Shown here in pieces: positions 13,737 to 24,300 of a DNA stretch of 64,000 nucleotides. The notes beneath the pieces were generated by a model. The model worked only from the letters and a program-made list of their open reading frames with translations. It was not told where the DNA came from and did no database searches. Numbering within the stretch: the stretch's first letter is position 1; each line of letters opens with the position of its first letter. Both the position numbers and the translations under genes were made by a program. The stretch comes from Lithospermum erythrorhizon (taxonomy: Eukaryota > Streptophyta > Magnoliopsida > Boraginales > Boraginaceae). The stretch covers positions 1 through 64,000 of the forward strand of contig JADFUC010001468.1 of NCBI GenBank assembly GCA_019722365.1, written 5' to 3'.

Positions 13737-14700
13737 TGTCAGAAATCAACGAATTGATCTCTTTATTGTGCCTGTCATGCGACAATCATAGACAATTCAT
13801 TTACTGTGCTGTTAAACGTGATTATCGAACTTAGTGTTCACCTTAAGAATATATTACTAGTGGTTCTCATGATAATTCTATGTTGCGAGCCATTGTTAGA
13901 TCTTACTATTAATCGTTATAATAATAGTAATTAACAATTATTATTATTATACAACTTACTATTATCCGAGCCTGTAAGCGTCACACACATACAATGATAT
14001 TCGAATAATATTTCCATGAATTAAATTAAATTTGCATCAGATATCGACAACGAGTTTTCTCAATATTTATATATTTGTCAAATATATATGTTGATGAACA
14101 TCAATCAAGCTAAACTTGGTGTTAATCAATTATGAACAGATCTATGAATAACTCAAGGTTATTCGATAGCGACTCGTTAGTATTTTAATTCACTCAGGTT
14201 AATTAAAATAGAACAACTCACTAGTAATCATTATTTAATTAGAGGCTCATAACAAATTGATTAAGTTAACGAAAGTTAAATCTGATTTCTTAACGAGTCG
14301 CTTAACCAGTGGAATCAGGACTCTGCATTTAAGAGGGATTAGGTTTTTCATTTAGGATTAATCACAAACCTTCACCTCCCTCTCTCTAATAGCGCCGCCT
14401 CTCCTCGTGAATTTGGAAGATTTTTCTTCCACTCTCACTTCATCCTCAAACTCCCCAGCAAGTCTGTTCTCGTCTGCTTCCTCTTGCTGCACCCAGAGAC
14501 ATCTTTTTTCGTGTCGAACAAAGATTTGGAGAGATTCGCTGGCTTTCTACTTTTGCACTTCGTGGGGAATTGTCCACTGCTCGCTGGAAATGTAAGAATT
14601 CTCGTATTCATACATTTGTATTTTATGTTTAGATTACTTTTATTATTTTGAGAATTCAATGTATGAATTGGTGTTTATCACGAATAAATTCATACGAGAT
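13737..14700 (+). mobile_element. Copia-family LTR, plus orientation
   Basis: This copy aligns with the LTR at 43417-44417. It starts 'tgtcagaaatcaacg' against 'tgttggaaatcaatg'. Shared blocks follow in order: 'tacaacttactattatcc', 'atatatttgtcaaatatat', 'ttagtattttaatt.act', 'aattaaaatagaacaactca' and 'gatttcttaacgag'. The 3' part contains 'aaattcatac.agattct', matching the end of the 43417 copy. No leader or gag follows, so it is solo or truncated. The end coordinate is approximate. Confidence 0.55.
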
Positions 14701-16500
14701 TCTAAATAACCAATTGTCGACTCTGCAGATATTAATGTCATTTAATGCAGATGTAAGGCCCGATTTTGTTGATCTGGGTTACCTAAAAAGTCAGAGCCAA
14801 TAAGGGTGGTCATGGTAATTTTGTAGATACTAACAAGGTTGAACTCAAGGTAGTTGTAGAACGATCTTGTTTGAGGAGTGTACGTAGTTTTCATGTAGTA
14901 GCATACTGGCCTCGCATTAAGTATAGAAAAGAAATGAGACAGAGATGGAAACAAAGGGGAGATCACAGAGTGTGAGGAAAGGTAATTCCTCGGGATCTTG
15001 GTTTGCAAGGACGGGTCACACGAAGAGGTTAATGCTCACGCGACGCGACGTCATGGCTGAGCGATTATTCCATGCTGTTTTATCCGGTGAATGCCGATTC
15101 TGGATAATAGATTTTACCTTTTCATACTACGCATGATAGGATGTAATGTAACAGGTTATGGAATACGGGACTGCTCATCTCGCCGATGGTGAATAATTGG
15201 ATGCAGAGGATGGTAGCGCAATCCGAGGTTGTTGAATGGTTCTTTTCTCGAAACCGACAAAAAGCCAGTTGTGGTTCCAAATTAGGGGGAAGAGTTTAAT
15301 TTCAGCCGAGTCACCGGATAAGGATGGTTATCGAACTACTTTCAAGATGGTAATCAAAGGTTGTTCGGGAGCAATGGTTATAAAGAAAAGGACAAAAATC
15401 AGTAATTTATACTGTCGATTTGCTCGCATTTAGGTTGAATGTAGGATCTAGCAATAAAAAGAAAAAGCGAGATTCGACGCTGAGTTTCTATGAAAATAGA
15501 AAGAATTATCGTTGGTGAAATCTGCTCGATGTGCCGAGAAAAGTTCTCGGAGACTCGAGGGAGTTCGCAAATGAATCGCATCAAGGTAAAAAAGTGCACC
15601 AACCCGCGTAATATAATACTGCTTGGGCGACGAGTTCAAGTCTCAAGGAACTCTATAAGTGGATGCAACTGATTTGTGGTTGCATGAATCATTTGTGTTA
15701 GCGCGTGGTTCGTAGTCGCGTGAGTAGGTATTTAACCTTCCGATTATTTTCTAACCGTTGAAGGACGCTTTTGATCAAACATCGAGGTCAATGAATTGGG
15801 ATCAAAGCGAAGTCGGCCGACGCCAGAAACGGGAAGCGCAAGAGAGAAATTCATTGATGACCAATCAAGCTTGACGCTTCCAAGGTGCTCGGGTCAAGAT
15901 CGTGAAGATCAAGGTAGCGCAAGTCGCAGTATGGTAATTGCCTACCCAGGTGTGCCTCCAACGGGTAAAGGTAATTACTATTCGAATCTCTTCGCAGTCA
16001 AGTCAGTGTCATCTGACGCTCTAGGATCGGGAAAGGAAGCGGTACCGGGTCGATCCGCCTTCAAAGGGCGCTTCGAAATATTCAAGGATGTTCTAGGATC
16101 GAAGTATGCATAAAGTCAGAGGTTTTCGCGAGGTCAGCCGCAGACAAGGCCAAGATGGTGATCCGAAAATATCTTCAAGCCGGGAGATCATGGAGTCAGA
16201 AAAAAGCCCATTTCGCCTCTTTTAGAAGCCATCGAGCGCAACGAGACCCCGAGGTCTCGATGGGCTCTCGACGGCATCGAAGACTCGACTGTGGTAGAGC
16301 TATTCGGCACTGTGGTCCATTTAATTCGTGCGCCGAGGCCATTTTCGAGGCGGTTTGGGCTCTAATTATTGTCTCATTTAGGTCGCATTGTTATATCTCT
16401 TTGCCTATACATACTAGGTCATGCACAAGTTTTATTTATCACAAAAATAGAATAAAGAAATAATCATCCTAAAAGAATATTAGATCTGGCAATATTCTCA
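14701..16500 (+). mobile_element. Unclassified retroelement-like segment ending in an LTR-type repeat
   Basis: From about 14751 ('tgtaaggcccg') the sequence is richer in GC than its surroundings. It ends in the second copy (about 16208-16475) of the LTR-like block also seen at 13045-13310. Open frames at 15490-15672, 15796-16113 and 16155-16463 (+) and 15399-15639 (-) have no motif I recognise. The layout suggests an LTR or truncated element of a separate family nested in the Gypsy element. I could not assign its lineage. Confidence 0.35.
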
Positions 16501-17839
16501 AGAACATAATTTTTGTTTTTGGCCACCACTTCCGCCAACCTCTCAACACGGAATACGAGGCCACCAAAGAGGGACGAAGTAATTCACCCAGAGGCCACCC
16601 CCTGGCGCCCGGAGGACTCCCGGTACCGCCCCGGAGTCTTTGAAGGATTTGAAGCTCGCTTGTCCCTACTACCGTGATCTTCTACGATCGCCGTCTATGC
16701 CCAACAAGTGGGCGGAAGCCGGTGAAAGGAGTAGCGTCATTTCTCTTTGGGCGGCCCAAACGGCGAAAGCAGAAAGGAGAGGCCACAAAGCTAGCTAACC
16801 TCCAATTCAACGTTTTTGCCGGCCCGCCATTTAGTCGAGTAACGCTGAGCCGCCTCACCTAACTTCGCTCTTAACTTCCGCGAGCGTGTCCCAAGCTTAC
16901 CTTCTTTGTTGGAAACCTACATGTAAAGGTTTCCGAGGGACAACCGAGCCTGCCTCTTCTGCTCTCTACCCCTTCTAAGCCCTTGGACGGCTATGAATAA
17001 CTTGTGATCTTGTACTCCTTCCCCTATTTTTGGGGGGTTTATTAATACATTTTCACTTTTCCGCTTCTTCTCACTTGTCTTGTATTTCTTCGTCCTTTGC
17101 TTACCTCAAGGTCAGCAAGAGTTCAACTTCATGGCTTAGTATTTACACCTCCATTGCTACCCCTGGGGCTCACCTCCCGACCCCTCGAAAGGCGGAGGAT
17201 TCACCGCCATGGTTGTGGGTCCTACCTTTTAAAGAGTTTCAGATCCCCTCGTTTATTCCGTGTTCCTCGAATCCTCCTCTCGCTCGCTGGATGTGACTCA
17301 GGATGGGGCGGATTGTACATTGACATCTCCTTACCCAACCTCCTCCTTGTCCAACGCAGCGGGATTCCGGGTTCTTCGATTAGTCGGGCGGTGGATATAC
17401 ACAAACATTTAGATAGGATTTACATCCTCGGTTCCGCTAAGAGCAGCCGGGCGCAATTGACACTTTACCCACGTAGAAATTTATTCGAACTTTTAAGCAT
17501 ACAAATTTTTCTCGACTAAACTTCATTTTTTATTCGAAAAAATAACAGCGGAAATAAAAAAGTGAGCTTTACACGTAGTATTTCCTCGACGGCATGCTCC
17601 ACGATCTCGAACCCGACGCCCATCCAGTTTCAATTCATACGTGACTGGTCCCACAATCCACTTGATGAGATACGGCCCTTTCCTGAGACTCAGCCACGTT
17701 TCCTACTATGACGCTTGTTCGCTCGAGACGGTGTCTCCAACTAAGAACCGTCGGCCCCGACTCCTTCTTTTTTGTTGCATGGTTAGCCTACCTTACTCTT
17801 GTACCTCGCCATTTTGCCTACGCTGTTAAAATTTCTTTT
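16501..17839 (-). mobile_element. Gypsy internal region downstream of integrase
   Basis: This GC-richer stretch lies between the nested LTR material and the decayed integrase, where the 3' coding end and untranslated region of the minus-strand Gypsy element should be. The 140-residue plus-strand frame at 17097-17519 overlaps other frames in both directions and shows no domain. I treat it as chance. Confidence 0.4.
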
Positions 17840-18624
17840 CCTCCGGTAGGTCCAAGTTGAGCCGCAACCCTTGCCTATTAACAACAATATAGTACGATAC
17901 CTCGCTGATTTCTAAAGTAATCTCCACCCCAGAACAGCTACGGGATCCGCACCAAACTGAAAGAGGTCTCGCCAAGTAATAGGGTTGTGCATAAATGTGG
18001 AGACCATAACACCGTTGGGAGCTCTTTTTCCCAATCGCTCTTCCTCCTCGAGTCGGCTCTGACACTCAAGACACTGTTCATCCCTCTCCACATGCTCCAT
18101 TGCCTGGGAGCATCACACGTAAGTTTTCCGATGTTCTATACCCAGCCTCCTAACACAGTCTTCAATCTTCCCGGCCATGAATTGTGTCCCATTGTCAGTG
18201 ACCAGCACTTGGGGTACCCGAATCAAGCAAAGACCCCTCCAAGAAATGGTACACTCCTCAGATCCCGCGGGGCGAGCTGTTTAGCTTCTACCCACTTCGT
18301 GAAGTAGTCTACTACGACGATGGTGTACCTCTTGCCCTCGAGTGTCCTTGGAAGGTTCCTCACGTATGTCAACGCCCACCGATAGAAGGAATAGGCACAA
18401 CATGCCGATCATCTCATGGGGAGGTCAGAGGGACGTTGCATGCCTCTCGACAAATGGCCGCATCTCCGGACGGATTCAAAGGCTTAGCCGCGTGAACCTG
18501 ACCGTAGGATCCTTTGAGTTAGGGCCTTACTATTAATATGACTACCACACATGCCTCCATGCATTTCTTCAACCGCTGCCAGTCCCTCTTCTCGGGTGAT
18601 ACATTTCATCAAGGGTCTCAAGGC
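17840..18624 (-). pseudogene. Ty3/Gypsy integrase, decayed
   Basis: The minus strand reads the retroviral-type integrase core. At about 18320-18280 it gives YTIVVVDYFTKWVEAKQ, with the first catalytic Asp in VDYF. At about 18215-18170 it gives VLVTDNGTQF, with the second catalytic Asp. Near 18045-18000 'EKELPTVLWS' matches the region after the third acidic residue. Upstream (18600-18420) are HHCC-like remains including LMKCITREEG and RRCGHLS. Frameshifts and stops, for example 'GVFA*FG' between the two Asp motifs, rule out a functional protein. The enzyme would insert element cDNA into the host genome. Motif style fits the Tat group. Confidence 0.75.
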
Positions 18625-19545
18625 TGGGAAATCAACAGATAATCTATTTCTTTAATTATACCTATCAGGACACCGTTGTAACAATTCATTTACTAGTTTT
18701 AGTTAAATGAGATTATTCAAAACTAAGTGTTCAATGTATAGTAATTATAAATTACTAAATAGACACTCATGATAATATCAAAGTTATGTCAAATTGCTGA
18801 TCTCATGACAATCATTATAATAACGCAGGTCAATTATATTATTATACAACCGCTATTGTTCGAGCTCGTATGATCACATACAAAGGACGTTGAGTTTTAT
18901 TTCATGTAAGGAATTAAATCGTGATTGCTAAATCGGTAGTTGATTGAAAATCAACGAGATAGTCAATCGATAGTTTTACATTTAATAAAGTAAAATATAA
19001 TCGATGAACCCACTAATTAACTCACAGTTTAATTAACGGTTTGACTAGTATAGCTCATTAGTGACTTGTTAGTCACTTACTCGTTAGCATTTAGTTAGTT
19101 AACGGTTTTAACGAGTTGGCTTGTTAGTTAAACGAGTCGAAAGCTATTCAGGTTAAAAAAGGATACGATATAAAGGGAAGATAATAAAACCTAATCTTCC
19201 ACCTCCATATTTTCACACGCCTCCCTCCCCTCCCTAGCCGACAAGATTCAAGCCATTTTGGCTTGATTTTTGTTCTCCAATGGTCCTTGAGATTCTAGCA
19301 AATTCAATCACGTGATTCAACCGCTCTTTGGGCAGCGATAACGGCAAAGATCTCTCGCGGGCGCCAATCGCCAGAATTCGGCACCCAGTTTCGTGAAAGA
19401 TTCTTGTTGCGATTTCGATGCGCTGTAAGTGCTCATTTCATATATATATGTATATATATATTTCATAATTTGATTATATACATTTTGAATGATCCTGTAT
19501 GCTTTTTTTTATGTTTATGAACAAGTTTTTGCATAAATTTCAACA
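18625..19545 (+). mobile_element. Copia-family LTR inserted in the Gypsy pol region, plus orientation
   Basis: The segment starts 'tgggaaatcaacag' and ends 'aaatttcaaca'. It shares with the LTRs at 13737 and 43417 the order 'aacaattcatttact', 'cattataataa', 'ttattatacaac', 'atcgatagtt', 'gtttgactag', repeated 'cgttag/cgagtt', and a pyrimidine-rich 'cctccctcccc' segment. It interrupts Gypsy coding between RNase H and integrase. A convincing target-site duplication was not found. If the end is taken five bases later, flanks 'aaggc' and 'aagga' match at four of five positions. Confidence 0.55.
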
Positions 19546-20010
19546 CCTGGAAGGACCTCCGATAGAGGACCCCATCAAGCAAGATGTACCTCAAGCTTTT
19601 GCTTTGATCTTGTTAGGCCACCGGGATCTTCGTGGAGGGTTCTTAAACTCAGATTTCTATGATATCCCGTACCAAGGCCTAGGTGACGCTTCTCCTTCAT
19701 TCTCCGGGCGTTGCTTCATCACTTCATCCGGAAGCGCTTTCGCCACCCATTCAATCAGCGAGTCCTCGTGACGCCCATACTCTCGCCATTGCCAATCGGG
19801 ACAAATTTGTCTACCTCCCTCGATTCTTTTCCCATCGGAAATGCTCCATGTGACAGGATCGAAAAAGTCCGGGTCAAACCGTGAACTCTCTCCGCAAATA
19901 TCCTACCAACCTTTCCTTTGTCTCATCAATTTTAAAATCGCCCTTCACATGCCCCCATTAGCAACTAAGAATCCATTCTTACAATGGACGCTGCTTCCTC
20001 GTCCTCAAAG
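19546..20010 (-). mobile_element. Gypsy internal sequence between RNase H and integrase
   Basis: This is minus-strand Gypsy sequence lying right of the inserted Copia LTR. It should encode the RNase H C-terminus and the linker to integrase, but I could not follow one frame through it. The 90-residue plus-strand frame at 19499-19771 starts inside the Copia LTR and is not a gene. Confidence 0.4.
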
Positions 20011-20400
20011 AATTTACTAACGAGAGTCCATTGGCAAGTTACTTCATACTTAGGCTTATTATTCAGCCAGAAAGGCTAAGCCGGTGCAGCATACTCGATT
20101 CAGGGCCCTCAGTCCATAGTAAGATTCGGCCCGAATCCACCCTGCTTACTCCACACCATCCACATATAGCAACCACACTCGCTGCTCCGCATCTTCTACC
20201 ACGTTGATCAACTTCGGCTCTTCCGTCAGCACTCACAAGGCGCACTCTACCACGAAGCCGGGGCCCAAAGACTGAAATTACGCCCGTGGGTAATGATCCG
20301 GTGTCGAACTCGCCAAAATTTATGGCCCATTTGACTATCTCCGCCCATGGGTTCTGTATGATTTGTCGCAAAGGTCGATTCACTACCTCCACCGCAAGGC
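20011..20400 (-). pseudogene. Ty3/Gypsy connection and RNase H, decayed
   Basis: The minus strand at 20392-20280 reads RPLRQIIQNPWAEIVKWAIN followed by FGEFDTGSLPTG, the conserved segment joining reverse transcriptase to RNase H in Tat-type Gypsy elements. At about 20170-20150 it reads WLLYVDG in a shifted frame, the start of RNase H with its first catalytic Asp. Near 20060 a segment resembling 'NNK.KYE' follows. Several frameshifts separate these pieces. The domain would remove RNA from the RNA-DNA hybrid during reverse transcription. Confidence 0.7.
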
Positions 20401-20729
20401 CAAATACACAGCTGGTCGCTATAATTAAATAAAACCAATTTCTCCGGCTAAAGCGAGCCTAGTCTCGCCCCTCTCATCACCCCTACCATTACAAGACACC
20501 GGCCGTTGCACCTCCTCTTCCTCAACGAGACTTACTCGACTCCGAGACAAATTGTGTAGCCGCTAGGACGCCCCCGGCACGGGCGTGCCAATAGTGGGAC
20601 CGTAAGTATGCCTTTAACTAATAAAGATCAAGCATACTCGGGGATCCACTCAAGTTTCGCCTTTTATACTACAGTGGCAAAGTTGCAATCACCCGCGCGA
20701 GATATGAACAGAGTCAAGGAGCGACCCTT

Positions 20730-21260
20730 CCTCGTCAACCGCCGCACCTCTTTGACCGATCATGTAGCCGAAATTTCCGGAGGTCACTCTCTAAAGACAC
20801 ACTTGTTCTGATCGAGCAGTTATACCTTCGCAGTTTCGCCAAAGCTTTCCCTAAGGTCAGTTTCCCCATGGTCGGACGCTCGACTCGATGAGTACGCTTA
20901 TCCACATAATTTCAATGTTCCGACCAATCCTCAGGAGAATACCTTGTTGACCATCCTTTGATACGTGGTTCTGCTCTTCTGTTTCAAAGTGCCACGACTT
21001 TCCAAAGAATAAATGCCATATTCCGTTATTTAACGTGGTTTCTCCACATCATCTTCAACCATGAATATCTCGTGGTATCTTTCGAAGGCATTCAAAAAAT
21101 TCTACCACCTTGTACCCACACTCAATTCCACCAATCTTATCAATGTTGGGCAGTGGCAAAGAATCCTTTCGGGCAGCTCATTGACAAGCCAGAAATCCGT
21201 GCACATCCGCCAAAGCTCCAAGTAGGGTTTCGGGACCAACACTAATTGGCAGCCACGCGG
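20730..21260 (-). pseudogene. Ty3/Gypsy reverse transcriptase, decayed
   Basis: Reading the minus strand from about 21240, VLVPKPYLELWRMCTDFWLVN matches the reverse-transcriptase fingers (usual form VLVKK..GKWRMC.DF..LN), though the downstream 'CYPLP' is now 'CHCP'. At about 20975-20950 it gives TYQRMVNKVF, a signature of the Tat group. At about 20790 it gives NKCVF, from the segment after the catalytic YVDD, which itself falls in a frameshifted stretch and is not legible as YVDD. Stops and shifts are frequent. Confidence 0.75.
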
Positions 21261-22329
21261 GGAATGTGAGTTCCCTCGTGACAGCATTTCCGCTTCCCCA
21301 GCAACTTTCTCTGCACTTCCGCGAATGGCCTCCTTCTCTTCGGCGTCGGCTTTTGCTCGACTAGCTTGTGAATGCGGCAACGTACCGCGGACTAACACGG
21401 ACGGATCCACCGGTATATCCTTTGGCTCTCAAGAAAAGATATTTCGATACTCCTTAAGCGACTCGGATAAGCATGGCTTCAGTATGCCTCAGCCGTCCCT
21501 ATCTTGAATAACTTCAGATCCTCTCATCGAACGATACCCGAATATCCTCACGCGACCGCCCTTCGGGACTCCTCCTCCGGCAATTCTCCACTCACATCCC
21601 GATCCGCGGTGCCACTATTCCTCGGGGTGTACCTCCCCACTCTTTCCTCGACCTTTACCCGCCAGCTGAGGCCATGCCGCATCCGCTGCCCGCTCTTTTT
21701 TTGGCTCCCTACACTCTTCACCGCCCTACGCCGCGCTGAAATTTCATCTGAGGTATATCGTCATACCACCGCCTCGAACTGCTACAACGCCGCCAACCTA
21801 TTATCCCGTTATAGGCCTGCTCGCCATATCCACCTCACGTGAACTCAACCATCCTCGTCAGCCGCCAGGATGCTTCCCACAGCCACCATAAGGTTCGACA
21901 CTTAACGGGCTTACCGCGCCCCGGTGAACCCTACCAACGGGTTTCTACCGTCCGATTCATACCGACTCATCCTCTAGCTTATTGTGGTATCCGTAAACAG
22001 GATGTCCGGGCCGAGCATCATGTGTCTACCACCATCCGTCTCACTCAAGTCAGTAATCACCGGGGCGACGACCAAAGGTTCTACATGCTGGCACTCTATT
22101 CTCAAAATCCTCTCGAGAGAAAGACAAGTTCTGAAATCAAGGCTCGCGGTTACCGATATATGTCCCGCTTGGCATAGGCCCGCCTAGCACTCCCAGAAGT
22201 CGCCTCCCCCACGCCTCGGCCTCAGATGACAAGCCACCCTTCCTAAGTGGATGCCGGGAGGTCCACTCGGTGATCCCGACATCTTTCCCCGGTTGAAACG
22301 CCGATTCACACTTTACGATGGAGCCCCAC
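21261..22329 (-). mobile_element. Gypsy internal sequence, presumed protease region
   Basis: By position this GC-rich minus-strand stretch lies between gag and reverse transcriptase, where protease is expected. I could not read a D(T/S)G active site in any minus frame. Plus-strand frames at 21504-21842 and 21839-22177 (112 residues each) are antisense shadows with no recognised domain. Confidence 0.4.
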
Positions 22330-23660
22330 TAACGGCCTCTACCGAATGAAGCTTATCTCTCGACATCTTCGACATGGCGGGCAAATATTAGTACGGTGCC
22401 CACGGTCCTTGTGGTACCGGCGTAACTGTCATATCCTCGACTGGAGGTCTTCTCGGTACTGGCGCAATGCTCAATTGCCCTCAATTCCCCGTAGAACACA
22501 TTCCCGGCCGAGGTCTTCGTGAGCCATTTGTTTGATCTTCCTCGACCTCCTCCCTCTTCCTCGTATCTCCTCGAAGATGAAAACGCACTCTCGGAAGGTC
22601 GGTTCGGGAGTTGCTCTATCGTGCTGCCCGATCTCGCCGGCGCGCCCGCTCGGGGCTCTGTGCCCCGCCACCGGTGCTCGCTCACTGGCGCTTCCTTTGC
22701 CCTTCTCGCCCTCTTTCTTCTTCCTCGATTGAATGTACTTTATAGGTCTGCTTCATTAACTCTAAATCCTCGAGGTCGCTTCTTCAGTGAGCCGAATTTC
22801 TGAACTTCCTCATCGCAGTCTTCACAAAAAGTGATCACAACTATCTTTTGATTAGCTCCTGCACGTTTCAAATTGCTTGAAACGCTTCCCAAGAGGCGAT
22901 TGTCTTCGTCTCCTCTCCCTCACCGGACATGCCGGGGAATGCCATCTTTGTCCCCGGCCGGACTTTCCCACGCAGTTCTACCGAACCGCTAACTCCTCGG
23001 GCTCGTGAATGCAACCCTCGGGCACCGGTTAAACCATTTCAAATAAGATGTCCGCTGCCTGGCCGGAAAGTGCCCCTGCAATACACCGTGGTTTTCCGCC
23101 GCGGAAGCGGACAATCGGGGACAGAACTCGACGTGTTCTTCTTTCGATCCGCCTTCCCAAAGAACCTTCGCGGCGCAAGTTTTCAACCCCGTTAGTACGA
23201 TGGCACCCCTTACGCCAAAGAGAGAGAAAGGGCTAGTCCTCGCTAATCTGTAGCATTGCTCCTCGCCGGGGTTTGTTTAGCAACCTTGCAGGCATCCACC
23301 TCGCCGTAGTGTCAAGCAAGATCCGGCCGAGTACCGGCCACTGCCTCCCTCCCAGAATCTCATGGCGGCTTTGCTTTCCGTGATCGCCTATTGTTCCTTC
23401 GCACTGGGAAGTTACAGTATAGTCTCTCTCCATCCTCCTGACGCGACGACATTCCTCCGCAAGGTTCTCCCTCCTTAATTTGGGATCTCGCTTCCCGGAG
23501 TTTACATCACGTCACAATGATAGTCCCCCGACATTTCATGAATTATCCTGCCATCTCCGGTGGGGCGTGAATTTTCACTGTGTACGATTCCCCAAATAGA
23601 GGTTGACCGGCTCGGACATCTGCCAGGCATCATTCTCGCGGCCGATCATGGAGATCGCCC
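22330..23660 (-). pseudogene. Ty3/Gypsy gag, decayed (Tat type)
   Basis: Near 22425-22370 the minus strand reads RRYHKDRGHRTNICPPC. This resembles the Tat-group gag C-terminal motif with spacing H-x-D-x-G-H-x-T-x-x-C. It is a structural nucleocapsid-like protein that would package element RNA. The rest of the region is GC-rich and biased to charged residues on the minus strand (for example 22353-22685) but broken by shifts. A full gag reading frame cannot be recovered. Confidence 0.55.
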
Positions 23661-23834
23661 AGTCGTTTCGCTCCTTTCGGCGGCAGCGACATCACGCTAG
23701 CTCGGCTTCGCGATGACGGGTCATAATAATGGCCGAGGCTCAGGCTGCGTGATTCTTTCAATACAAGCTCCCCACCGTGGTCGCCAATGCATTTATCCGT
23801 CCGGTTTGATAGCCTGTGATCATAAATCCCCAAG

Positions 23835-23860
23835 TCGAAGCTGATACTTTGGTTCAACTA
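23835..23860 (-). other. Eroded primer binding site of the Gypsy element
   Basis: Immediately left of the LTR at 23861 the + strand reads 'gaagctgatactttggttc', which on the minus strand gives 'accaaagtatcagctt'. This retains the 'gtatcag' core of the initiator-Met tRNA primer site but not the full 12-base match. Confidence 0.45.
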
Positions 23861-24300
23861 TGTGTTCCCCGCAAAAAAAAGACCGGTTGCCCAGCCGGAA
23901 ACACTCCACAATCAAGTCAAGAACGATTCAAAAGATTTGGGCCGTAAAAGAAAAGAAAGTATCATGGGTATCAGCTGAACCTTACTGATTTCGCCGCCAC
24001 CTTTTATAGTTGTTTCAACAATATTTTATTCAGCCTCACGGCTCATTGATTGACAATATTGTGCACTTACCATGGGTCGTGTAATAATAGCATTAATTAC
24101 CCCTTAATTCGCCGAACTGCCTGGCTGACACTTAATCCATCTTCTTTCTTCTTATCGAAGTCGTGATAAATGCTCCCTCCTAAAAGCGCTTTTGTGGCAT
24201 TCTGGCCCACCTCCATAGGTCCGTGTCCACTATTCGATTCTTCGCCCAGATCCTCTTCACGGTACTCTAATCACTGACTAATCTCCTGGATTTAAAACCA
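23861..24300 (-). mobile_element. Tat-type Gypsy 5' LTR, truncated
   Basis: It begins 'tgtgttccccgc' and repeats the left LTR at 12260 for about 440 bp, ending near 'actaatctcctgg', well short of the roughly 719 bp of the left copy. The sequence beyond is AT-rich and unrelated. The missing part includes the LTR's own promoter end, so this copy is unlikely to drive transcription. Confidence 0.55.

Noticed and set aside
15635..15660. 'gagttcaagtctc', resembling a tRNA B box
   Set aside because: No matching A box, acceptor stem or cloverleaf could be formed around it.
17097..17519. 140-residue plus-strand open frame, one of the longest outside the kinase
   Set aside because: It lies antisense to a GC-rich Gypsy internal region, overlaps other frames, and has no recognisable domain or family motif.
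19441..19475. 'tatatatatg' microsatellite as a promoter TATA cluster
   Set aside because: It is simple-sequence DNA inside a Copia LTR near its 3' end, with no downstream gene.
21504..22177. Two adjoining 112-residue plus-strand frames that resemble an operon
   Set aside because: They are antisense to a decayed minus-strand Gypsy element in GC-rich sequence. The abutting ends reflect stop-codon spacing.
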